Assembly (NCBI GenBank): GCA_964386705.1
Contig: CAYLTY010000014.1
Location: 1-64,000, forward strand
Source of the DNA: AM-0621 sp964386705
GTDB lineage: Bacteria; Planctomycetota; Planctomycetia; Planctomycetales; Planctomycetaceae
DNA: 64,000 bases
Direction: 5' to 3'
Both the position numbers and the translations under genes were made by a program. The notes below the pieces were generated by a model. It was not told where the DNA came from. It saw only the letters and a list, made by a program, of their open reading frames with translations, and searched no databases. Below, piece by piece: positions 56,461-64,000 of the stretch (position 1 is the stretch's first letter; each line of letters starts with the position of its first letter).

Positions 56461-57561
56461 TTACTGGATCTTGCCGCGTCCTTGAATCGGCCAGACCACT
56501 TCCAGACGGTCGCCACGGAAACCGTAGAAGTTCTCATGCAGGATGCTGGTGAAGTCCGCATAGCCCACAATCAGTTCAATCTTGTCACCAATCTTCAGAT
56601 TGCGCGACTCGCCGTTGAGTTTCAGAGCACAGTGCTCGGCACTCGTCTGAGTGACCTCGGCGTCTGGATAGCCTTTCACCAGCGGCTTGTAGATGTCCGG
56701 ATTCTGGGATTTTCGACCGCAGTCCAGAATGGCCCGGTCCAGAGTCGGGCGGCTCACAACCGTGGCCAGGCAGGTCAGCGCGTAGTTCAGGCCGGTGACA
56801 CCGCACCAATCCTGGTACATCGGATCGGCGAAGATCCCGCCCCCCGCCTGCAGTTCGGTGATGCCTTCGCAGTCGGACGTGAACTGGTACGAGCCCGTGC
56901 CGCCCGCGCTGACGATGTGGCAATCCAGCTTGTCCCGATCAAACAGATCGCGGCAGCTGGTCAGCATCTTCATGGCGCTCTCGATCTTCTCTGCCTTCTC
57001 GTCGGGATCTTCGATCCTCAATAAATGGCCTTCATAACCCATAATGCCGCAGAGGCTTAAGCCTTCGAGTCGCGAAACGCCGTGAGCCAGTTCCAGCGCC
57101 GCAATGCCCGGCTGCACGCCGACTCGATTCAGGCCGATGTCCACTTCCAGAATGACACGGCACTCCACGCCATACTGCCGACAGATCTTGGCGAGCGGTT
57201 CCGCCTGAGCGTAATGATCCACTGCGACAATCGGGTCCGCCCACTGGCAGAGAGCAGCGACGCGTTCCCATTTCGTCTGCCCGACGACCATGTTGGCAAT
57301 CAAAATGTCTTGAATGCCGGCCTGAGCCATCACCTCGGCTTCAGACACTTTGGCGACCGTGACGCCGATCGCTCCGGCTTCGAGCTGCTTCCAGGCGATG
57401 GCCGGCGTCTTGTGGCACTTCGCATGCGGCCGCCAGTCCTTGCCGCGTGACTGGATGAATTCCGCCATGGACTCGATGTTGGCCTGCATGATGTCCAGAT
57501 CAATGCAGAGCGAAGGAGTGTCGAGATCAAGCTTATGCGCACCGGGCCGAATGATTGTCAC
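56461..57561 (-). CDS. D-threonine aldolase/DSD1-like fold-type III PLP enzyme
   Basis: A 366-residue PLP protein with the alanine-racemase fold. TPSLCIDLD starts the barrel, the Schiff-base lysine is in WRPHAKCHKTP (about residue 52), and the middle has VDIGLNRVGVQPG and MGYEGHLL. The C-terminal HENFYGF is characteristic of the D-threonine aldolase/D-serine dehydratase group, whose metal site is the nearby His and Cys. The likely reaction is cleavage or dehydration of a D-beta-hydroxy-amino acid. GTG at 57561 has AGGGA about 7 bases upstream. It is followed 161 bases later by the small basic gene. Confidence 0.88.
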   Translation of the reverse strand: MTIIRPGAHKLDLDTPSLCIDLDIMQANIESMAEFIQSRGKDWRPHAKCHKTPAIAWKQLEAGAIGVTVAKVSEAEVMAQAGIQDILIANMVVGQTKWERVAALCQWADPIVAVDHYAQAEPLAKICRQYGVECRVILEVDIGLNRVGVQPGIAALELAHGVSRLEGLSLCGIMGYEGHLLRIEDPDEKAEKIESAMKMLTSCRDLFDRDKLDCHIVSAGGTGSYQFTSDCEGITELQAGGGIFADPMYQDWCGVTGLNYALTCLATVVSRPTLDRAILDCGRKSQNPDIYKPLVKGYPDAEVTQTSAEHCALKLNGESRNLKIGDKIELIVGYADFTSILHENFYGFRGDRLEVVWPIQGRGKIQ

Positions 57562-57640
57562 GTTGAGTCCCTGAGAATCTGGAATGAACCGAGCGCGACG
57601 CAGGTTAAGCAGTGGCCCTTCGCCTGCCTATCGCTCGCCC

Positions 57641-57708
57641 GTAGGACGGACAATCTTGTCCGTCGCCGCCGCGACTCTCGATTCGACGGACAGGATTGTC
57701 CGTCCTAC
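57641..57708. repeat. Dispersed repeat family A, inverted repeat with one mismatch
   Basis: The left arm (57641-57664) matches the family A arm at one-base difference (CAATCTTG for CAATCCTG), and the right arm (57685-57708) is identical to the other copies. The loop is again exactly 20 bases, though its sequence differs. Confidence 0.9.
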
Positions 57709-58131
57709 TGCCTTCTCGCTCATCTCTGAACGTCACACGCCGGCATGTGTGTTTGCCGATACCCGCTTAGCACCTGTCATTCGTGGCGCTCCAGACACAA
57801 CGGGCAGACAGAACTTCTCCACGGCACTCGCGGAATAGCTCGCCAATTGGGTTGAATCGTTTTCGCAACGCGTCCGCATAACCGTCACAGTCCAACCTGA
57901 GTCATTAGGCACTGCGGTCCGACGCGCCTTCAGAGCATCACGGTGACGGCTACACCGCTCGGAAGAGGCGTCAGATCCTGCGAGCGTGACGAGTGCGATT
58001 GTCTGGTACATCAGCAATTGCGTCGGCACGTCCGCGGATTGATCCAGTGCGGGCCAATCCCTCACACCGAAGTTACATGGGCGGGCTCGACATTCGCAGG
58101 AGCAGCGGCGTCGGACCCATATTTGTGCATC
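57709..58131. other. Intergenic region upstream of giant exported protein
   Basis: About 420 bases with no recognised gene. The frame of the giant protein continues open for 189 bases upstream of the chosen ATG at 58132, but that stretch reads Arg/Cys-rich and lacks a signal-like start. The promoter is presumably here; no clear sigma-70 pair was seen. Confidence 0.4.
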
Positions 58132-61100
58132 ATGCGTCTCTCTCTGGGCCTGAGTCGTCTGTTTGGCAAAGCACCCCGCGCCAAAGTTGATACTTCACGT
58201 CGCTCCCACTGGCTTAAGCCCCGTCGCGGTCGCGCGGGCGTTGTCGAGAATCTGGAATCTCGCCAGTTGCTGACGATGAATGTGGCGGTGGTCGGCACGG
58301 GCCTGGGAGGCGGCGCGGACAGCGGTTTCGTCTATATCCGCAACCAGCTCAACGACAGCGCCACATTCGACTTCAATGCCACGCTCGTTGCGCCGACCGC
58401 TGTTGATACTCTGGCGGAACTGCAGACCTACGATGCCGTGGTGATCGGCGACAGCGGCAACAATCAGGTGGATTTCGCAGCTTTCGAGAGCGCTTTGCGC
58501 TCCTTCGTCGAAGACGGCGGCGGTGTTGTGGGCGCTGGCTGGCTGATCTACGGAGCCGGAAACTATACCCCGCCCGCGCACACGGATATTGACGCGATTA
58601 TACCCGTCAACACCATCGACTTCGACGACGAGATTCAGGGCACCGATATCACTCCGAATCTCACCGTGCATCCGGTGACGGCGGGAGTCGGCGCGTTCAA
58701 CGTGTCGGGCGCGGGCGGCTATGTGTCGATCCCTCGCGCTGATACTCAGCCGCGCGTTGATCCCGGCGCGACAGTCCTGGCGACGAGCTTTGATAACAAT
58801 TCCGGCACGAACGAAGCCAGTGTCGTCGTTGGTAATGTCGGCCTGGGGCGGTCGGTGTATCTCGGCCCGATCTACGCGGCTAATAGCAACATCTACAGCG
58901 ACGCCAATCTCCGATCTGGCGACGGCGACCGACTTCTGGAACAGGCGGTCGCGTGGTCAGTGCGTCCGGCGAGTTCGTATGTCGATGACAGTTGGTCGAT
59001 GCTCGCTCTGGGCAGCGACCCCGATGGCATGGGCCCGGCCACGGCGCTCGGCTTCGATGCCTTCTCCACCATCCAGGAAGCCGTGGACGCGACCAAAGTC
59101 GGAGGCTCCGTGCTGGTTTATGCAGGCAATTACGCCGAGCAAGTCAGTATCACCAAGGACCTGACGCTGGATGGTATCAGCGGCGTCGCGGCGGACGTCG
59201 TTATCGACACTGCGCCTGCGCCCGGCGGCAGACTTCTGATCAACGCGCCCGCGACGACGGTGAACGTCTCGGACCTGACAGTAACAGGAGCAAGCGTCGG
59301 TCTTTATGCGACGTCGATCACGGATTTGACGATCACCAACGTGGCGGCTACGAATAATGTGGACCACGGCATCATCGTATCGGGCGCGACAAATGTGACG
59401 ATTACCGACAGCGATGCGTCCGACAACATCACATCAGGTATTACTCTCGGGAATATCTCCGGGACGACCAAGATCAAGAACACGAAGGCCACGAATATCG
59501 TCAACGAAGGGCTGCTGGTTATGAACAGCGGGCCCGTGATTCTCGATGGCGGCACATTCACTTCGATCGAACTTTCAGGCGTGACGTCGGCTGAAGTACA
59601 GAACAACAAAGTAACGGCACAGAAGTATTTCCTGATCAATGCATCGAATGAAGTCACGCTGAACGCGTCGGTTGATGCCGGGGCAGCGGTGAGTATCAAT
59701 GCGAATAGCGATGGCGCGGGCAGTGACAGCTTCTTGATGGCTGCGGGCACATCCCTCACGACCACGGATGACTCCGAGTTCGCCGTGTCGATCTTCGTCA
59801 ACACGCTGATCGGTGGTACGGGCGATGCGAAGATCGCGGGCATCAGCGCGGGAACGACGGCTGGCCCGACGGGCGGGCGAGTGATCATCGGTGTGACCGG
59901 CGGCGGCATTATCGACAACAACGCGGCGGCGATGAACATCACCGCTGGCAATGCAGTCTTAACCGGTACTGCGGGTATCGGACTGGGGAACTCGATTGAG
60001 ACTCAGGTCAGCAATCTGGAAGCCGCAGGCTCCGCAGGCGTCTTCATTGATAACACCGGCGCGCTGACGGTCGGTGGTATCAGCACGATGACGGGCGTAA
60101 GTTCTTCCGCCGGTCAGGTTTCGCTGACTACTCATAGCCCGCTCACGGTCAGCGAGAACATCAGCGCTGATACCACTGTGGAACTGACGGCGACAGAAAC
60201 TGCGGGCGACACGGACAACATCACGGTGGAAGCTGGGGTCACGATCACATCGTCCAAGAACGACGTCGAATTGTGCGCCGGCGATAACGTGACGCTCGCC
60301 GCAACTTCCGCGCTGAACGCGCCGCAAGGCAGCGTGATCATCGAGATCGACTGCATGAACGCCGACGCGGCGGGCGGCGTGGCCACGATCGCTGGCACGA
60401 TTAACTCGCTGAACGGTGCGACAGTCACAGGCGATTCGAACGATGATCAGTTCTATGTGTCGAACATGGGCACCGGCGGTCTGGAACTGGACGGGCTCAA
60501 CGGCAATGACCTGTATCAGATCACGTATCCCTCGGTGGGAACATTCGGCAGCGACATCACGATCGCCGAATCAGGCACAGGCACGGACCAGGTGATCGTC
60601 GAAGGCACGAGCGACGCCGACGAGATCTTCATCACGACCGAAGATCCGCCGAGCACAGCCACCACTGAGGAAGTCAGCCGCGGCTCGCTGGGCAGTGAGA
60701 AGATTATCATTCCGGATACCGTAGAATCGCTGCTGGTGCGCACGTTCGAAGGCAGCGATCTGATTCACGCTCAGCCGTCGATGCTGTTCCCGATCGCGAT
60801 TGATGCGGGTGATCCCTGCATCGGCGCGCTGATTCCACCAGATCAGGGCGACGTGCTGGACTTCGAGCCCTTTGGTAACGAAATCTCGTTCGATCCGTAC
60901 ACTGCAACCATCAGCACGGCGGGTGGCAATCCCGACCCGTACTTCGGCGTCACGGTGCTCAACTTCGAAAATATCGAATTCAATCCGCTCGGCACCGGCG
61001 GTCTGCAGCAGTTTGACTTTAATAATTTCAATACTGCTGGCAGTGTCCTGCCTTCGCCGACTCAGGCGGGTTACACCAGCGTGCTGCCGAACACATTATA

Positions 61101-63612
61101 CTCGGGTGGCCTGGGCTACGGCTGGCAAACCGCCGTGCAGGGTTTCGAGCGTAACGACGGCTTCTACGGCAACAGCTTCGCCGATCTGGTGCGCGACGGG
61201 CATTCGCTCGGAACGTCCGCGACCTTCACCGCCGATGTGCCGACCGCTGGCTATTACTATGTCAGCGTGATGTACGGCAGCCCGTACTCGGACATTACCG
61301 GTATGTCGGTGAAAAATGGTGATTCCGGGACCACTCTGGCGTCTGGCCTGACGTCGCTGGCCGGAGCTTCCGTGCATCGCGAATTCCTGGTCTACGTGCC
61401 TGACACGAGCCTCGACCTGACTTTCGTCAACAGCAGTATCAATCCGAAGATCTTCGCTGTGAACGGCGTCTCAATTCGTCCGGCGGATATCATGACGGTC
61501 GGCGTTTGCCCGCCGGCACCACTGACGGCGGATGGCGTGACGGTCGATTCGTTCCCGATCGCCGGAGCGACTCCGAACACGCTGATCACCATCGGCACGT
61601 CGGCCGGCACGATCATGAATCCCGATGTCGACGACGAATTGGCCGGTATCCAGATTCTGACGAACGGCGCCGGTGAGGCGACTCTGCTGATTCGACGTCC
61701 GTTCAACGATGTCACCGCGATTGTGACGTTCGCCGCGGTCGACGGCAGCATCGATGGCTTCAGCAGCCTGCAATATGTGCTGCCGGACGGTCGCAAGTTT
61801 GACTTCAATCACAAGAACTCCAGCGCGTCATCAAACGCTTCACCGACTCAGGCTCCTGTCGCGTCCGGCATGAATCCGGACGGCTTCATCGGCGTGCTAC
61901 CGAGCATGCTCTACGGCAGCACAACCAGTTTCGGCTGGTTGCAGTCGCCGTACAGCTTCGATCAGGGTATCAAGACGGACAGCAACGGCACGCCGATTCC
62001 TGATCCGGATCCACTGTATGATCTGCGTCGCGACGGCGCGTATGACCTGACCTCGCGCACCTTCCGCGTTGAACTGCCGAACGGTGATTATCAAGCAACC
62101 GTCACGCTGGGCTGGGATCAGGATATTGATCAAGTATCAGTGCTCGTGAACGGAGCGACCAAGGCCGGCGGTATCGCGGTCAACGCTGGTGATAATGAAG
62201 AAGTCACGTTCATGTTCTCGGTGGTGAACGGCATGGCGGACTTCACGTTCACCGACTTGGGTGGCAGTTCGCCGCTCTGGGCCGTGAACGGCATCGAGAT
62301 CGATTCGGTCTCGGCGGTATCACCGATCAACTTCACACCGAACATCGGCAACGTACCGGCCGACGGTATGACGATTGTCACCGTGAACGCGACTTCGGGC
62401 ATGACGATGGGCCAGCAGGTCACGGTCTCGACGACGGTGGGTACCGTAGTCAGTGCCGACGTCAATCCGAGCGTCGATGGAGTGCAGGTCCTCGTCGGTC
62501 CGGGTGGGGCGATCGTCTTTGATGTGCAGGCTCCGACACAGAGCGGTACTCCTACGCTGCGAGCAGTATCACTGGACGGCACGCACGATGGCTCGATCAC
62601 GTCAGCGGCGTTCCTGTCGTTCGGATTGGCGGATGCTCGACGCTTTGACTTCAACCATCCCTTCGCACTCGGCGGCTTTGGTCAATCCCCCACCGCGGCG
62701 GGAGCCATCGGCGTGCTGCGAACGGATACCGCTCCTCTGGCGGATGGCTATGGTTGGGTGACCTCACCGAACTCGGGCGATGTCGGTGTGCCGAACGGCG
62801 ATGATCAGGGTGGTTCGAATACCTACAACAAACTGACGACGGACCTGTATCGCGACTATGCCAGCGGTGCGATAGTGCTTGGCTCGCGGACGTTCCAGAT
62901 GCAGGTGGCCGCGGCGACGGACTACGACGTCCGCGTCTACGTCGGTGCTCAGGACATGGATCAGGCCGTGACCGTTACGGTGGAAGGTGTGGCGGGTTCG
63001 CAGAGCTTGTCGACGAACGCCAAGCAGTTTGGCACCCTGTTGTTTACTGCCGCTGACGATGCCAACAACGACGGCCTGCTGAGTATTACTTTCATATCCG
63101 CCGGCGGTATTTCCCCGTATTGGGCCGCGAACGGTGTTGATATTGCGGAGACTTCAGGATCGTTGCCGGTGGAAGCTCCACTGGTGACGTCCACACCCGG
63201 AACAGGCGTCGGCGTGAGCCCCCTCACGTCGACCGACCTGGCTCCAGTTCAGGCCTTCGCGCTCACGGCCTGGGCGAGCACCGGGTTGACACAATCCGAG
63301 CTGGATGTGCTCAGCAGCACCCTGATTGTCATTCGTGATCTGGGTAATACGAACGGTGCACTCGGCATGGTGGATGGCCTCGGCCGTATCATCATCGACG
63401 ATGACGGAGCTGGTCAGGGCTGGAGCACCGATCTCACCGGCCCCGCGAGCAATCGCTTCGACCTCGCGACCGTGCTGGCTCACGAATACGGCCACATCCT
63501 CGGCCGCCACGACCTCGACCCACAGGTCTACAGCGACGACCTCATGAGCGCCCTGCTAGGCTTGGGTGAACGCCACGACGTCGTTGATGGCGTCAGCGGT
63601 TTCTTCAACTGA
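58132..63612 (+). CDS. Giant extracellular modular protein with zinc-protease-like C-terminus
   Basis: An 1826-residue exported protein. A basic start is followed by ENLESRQLLT (about residues 40-48), a LEPR-XLL-type motif. Next is a ThuA/GATase-like domain (residues about 50-270: VAVVGTG, FVEDGGGVVGAG, PVTAGV). A right-handed beta-helix follows (about 305-620) with repeated short VT/IT strands. From about 960 there are three FDFN modules (starting near 959, 1222 and 1503), each with a conserved GYGW or FGW segment and an (A)VNG-like end, separated by two Ig/BIG1-like domains. The C-terminus has HEYGHILGRHD (H1784, H1788, D1794) followed by DDLMSALL, a zinc-metalloprotease pattern with Asp as third ligand. 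The substrate is unknown. Confidence 0.85.
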   Translation: MRLSLGLSRLFGKAPRAKVDTSRRSHWLKPRRGRAGVVENLESRQLLTMNVAVVGTGLGGGADSGFVYIRNQLNDSATFDFNATLVAPTAVDTLAELQTYDAVVIGDSGNNQVDFAAFESALRSFVEDGGGVVGAGWLIYGAGNYTPPAHTDIDAIIPVNTIDFDDEIQGTDITPNLTVHPVTAGVGAFNVSGAGGYVSIPRADTQPRVDPGATVLATSFDNNSGTNEASVVVGNVGLGRSVYLGPIYAANSNIYSDANLRSGDGDRLLEQAVAWSVRPASSYVDDSWSMLALGSDPDGMGPATALGFDAFSTIQEAVDATKVGGSVLVYAGNYAEQVSITKDLTLDGISGVAADVVIDTAPAPGGRLLINAPATTVNVSDLTVTGASVGLYATSITDLTITNVAATNNVDHGIIVSGATNVTITDSDASDNITSGITLGNISGTTKIKNTKATNIVNEGLLVMNSGPVILDGGTFTSIELSGVTSAEVQNNKVTAQKYFLINASNEVTLNASVDAGAAVSINANSDGAGSDSFLMAAGTSLTTTDDSEFAVSIFVNTLIGGTGDAKIAGISAGTTAGPTGGRVIIGVTGGGIIDNNAAAMNITAGNAVLTGTAGIGLGNSIETQVSNLEAAGSAGVFIDNTGALTVGGISTMTGVSSSAGQVSLTTHSPLTVSENISADTTVELTATETAGDTDNITVEAGVTITSSKNDVELCAGDNVTLAATSALNAPQGSVIIEIDCMNADAAGGVATIAGTINSLNGATVTGDSNDDQFYVSNMGTGGLELDGLNGNDLYQITYPSVGTFGSDITIAESGTGTDQVIVEGTSDADEIFITTEDPPSTATTEEVSRGSLGSEKIIIPDTVESLLVRTFEGSDLIHAQPSMLFPIAIDAGDPCIGALIPPDQGDVLDFEPFGNEISFDPYTATISTAGGNPDPYFGVTVLNFENIEFNPLGTGGLQQFDFNNFNTAGSVLPSPTQAGYTSVLPNTLYSGGLGYGWQTAVQGFERNDGFYGNSFADLVRDGHSLGTSATFTADVPTAGYYYVSVMYGSPYSDITGMSVKNGDSGTTLASGLTSLAGASVHREFLVYVPDTSLDLTFVNSSINPKIFAVNGVSIRPADIMTVGVCPPAPLTADGVTVDSFPIAGATPNTLITIGTSAGTIMNPDVDDELAGIQILTNGAGEATLLIRRPFNDVTAIVTFAAVDGSIDGFSSLQYVLPDGRKFDFNHKNSSASSNASPTQAPVASGMNPDGFIGVLPSMLYGSTTSFGWLQSPYSFDQGIKTDSNGTPIPDPDPLYDLRRDGAYDLTSRTFRVELPNGDYQATVTLGWDQDIDQVSVLVNGATKAGGIAVNAGDNEEVTFMFSVVNGMADFTFTDLGGSSPLWAVNGIEIDSVSAVSPINFTPNIGNVPADGMTIVTVNATSGMTMGQQVTVSTTVGTVVSADVNPSVDGVQVLVGPGGAIVFDVQAPTQSGTPTLRAVSLDGTHDGSITSAAFLSFGLADARRFDFNHPFALGGFGQSPTAAGAIGVLRTDTAPLADGYGWVTSPNSGDVGVPNGDDQGGSNTYNKLTTDLYRDYASGAIVLGSRTFQMQVAAATDYDVRVYVGAQDMDQAVTVTVEGVAGSQSLSTNAKQFGTLLFTAADDANNDGLLSITFISAGGISPYWAANGVDIAETSGSLPVEAPLVTSTPGTGVGVSPLTSTDLAPVQAFALTAWASTGLTQSELDVLSSTLIVIRDLGNTNGALGMVDGLGRIIIDDDGAGQGWSTDLTGPASNRFDLATVLAHEYGHILGRHDLDPQVYSDDLMSALLGLGERHDVVDGVSGFFN

Positions 63613-64000
63613 TTGCTGTGGCGCGTATCGCCTAAGCTAACCTCGCTATCCGTGGGAAGAGTACCAGTATCTACGCCTCTCCCGGATGCAGTCCAACCCT
63701 AGAGTGCCTCGGCCCTGGCGGAGCACTCCATTCTTCGCGGCGCCGTGGCAACGCGTAGCCAACAACCTGCGCCGTGATGCGGAGTTGTCGCAGTTTTCTC
63801 TCCACAATTAGGTGGACGGCGAATCTCCGCTCTTCAGCCCAACTGACTTCCGCAAACAACGGGAGGCTGAAGCAAGGCCTCAACACTCCGGATCTGCCCG
63901 CGCAGGAATAGCAGGGGCTCGCGGTGCGCCAGGATCCATCCTTCTCAAGTACGTGAATGCGTTATCCCTAGTGGTTGACAAATCACATGCGCACGGCCAC
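63613..64000. other. Terminal intergenic region with family C-like repeat
   Basis: No gene is recognised. A GAGTGC/GCACTC pair (63702-63707 and 63723-63728) with CTCCATTCTTCGCGG just after it resembles the family C element near 54214 in the minus orientation. A perfect TTGACA lies at 63975-63980, but its -10 partner would fall at the window edge. Confidence 0.45.

Noticed and set aside
57943..58131. 189-base upstream extension of the giant exported protein
   Set aside because: The sequence is Arg/Cys-rich with no export signal and no clear ribosome-binding site; the ATG at 58132 leads directly into the basic/LEPR-XLL-like start.

Overview
The window looks like chromosomal DNA from a planctomycete, probably from the Planctomycetales/Pirellulales side of the phylum. 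The evidence is a cytochrome-type DUF1549/DUF1553 gene close to a DUF1501 gene (a pair typical of the phylum), a giant exported protein whose N-terminus carries a LEPR-XLL-like anchor motif (LESRQLL), a 58-codon basic protein of a small planctomycete family, a Ser/Thr kinase with a membrane sensor, an FHA protein, and three families of dispersed palindromic repeats in the intergenic regions. By eye the DNA is moderately GC-rich, with some AT-richer islands. Genes are mostly single or in short operons.

Layout. 0.1-7.1 kb: DUF2071 protein, phosphohexomutase (GlmM-like), an HTH antitoxin overlapping a frameshifted PIN toxin, a membrane Ser/Thr kinase and an amidase. 7.2-11.8 kb: recG, a CPBP membrane protease, then rplM-rpsI behind a structured leader and followed by a strong terminator. 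11.9-22 kb: secreted cysteine hydrolase, an esterase broken by a T7 homopolymer frameshift, an ABC ATPase-permease pair, O-acetylhomoserine sulfhydrylase, serS, an MFS carrier and an SDR dehydrogenase. 22-31 kb: pentapeptide-TIR fusion, ppk1, a membrane-anchored protein of unknown function, an FHA protein with a Tyr/Pro/Gln/Gly/Met-rich tail, and an outer-membrane porin. 31-38.2 kb: a minus-strand cluster of an unknown protein, an FkbM methyltransferase, a GNAT-like protein, an FkbH-like HAD-IIIC protein, a stand-alone acyl carrier protein, a polysaccharide deacetylase and aroB.

38.4-47 kb: DUF1501 and DUF1549/1553 genes with an AT-richer orphan between them, an ADP-ribosylglycohydrolase, a secreted SGNH-like protein, tadA and pdxH. 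47-58 kb: SWIM-SNF2 helicase, short histidine kinase, trigger factor, tRNA-Gly(GCC), cupin, glnS, the 58-aa basic protein and a D-threonine-aldolase-like PLP enzyme. 58.1-63.6 kb: one 1826-codon gene for an extracellular protein with a ThuA-like domain, a beta-helix, alternating FDFN-type and Ig-like modules, and a C-terminal HExxHxxGxxD zinc-protease motif.

The best candidates for undescribed biology are: (i) the FkbH/ACP/GNAT/FkbM/deacetylase cluster, which has the parts to make an ACP-bound C3 unit and attach it to an amino sugar but has no PKS or NRPS; (ii) the giant modular protein; (iii) the pentapeptide-TIR fusion; (iv) the three-hairpin leader of rplM; and (v) the palindromic repeat families. 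Two genes (PIN toxin and esterase) carry single-base frameshifts that could be decay, slippage or assembly error. All functional calls come from reading motifs by eye; no database search was run.
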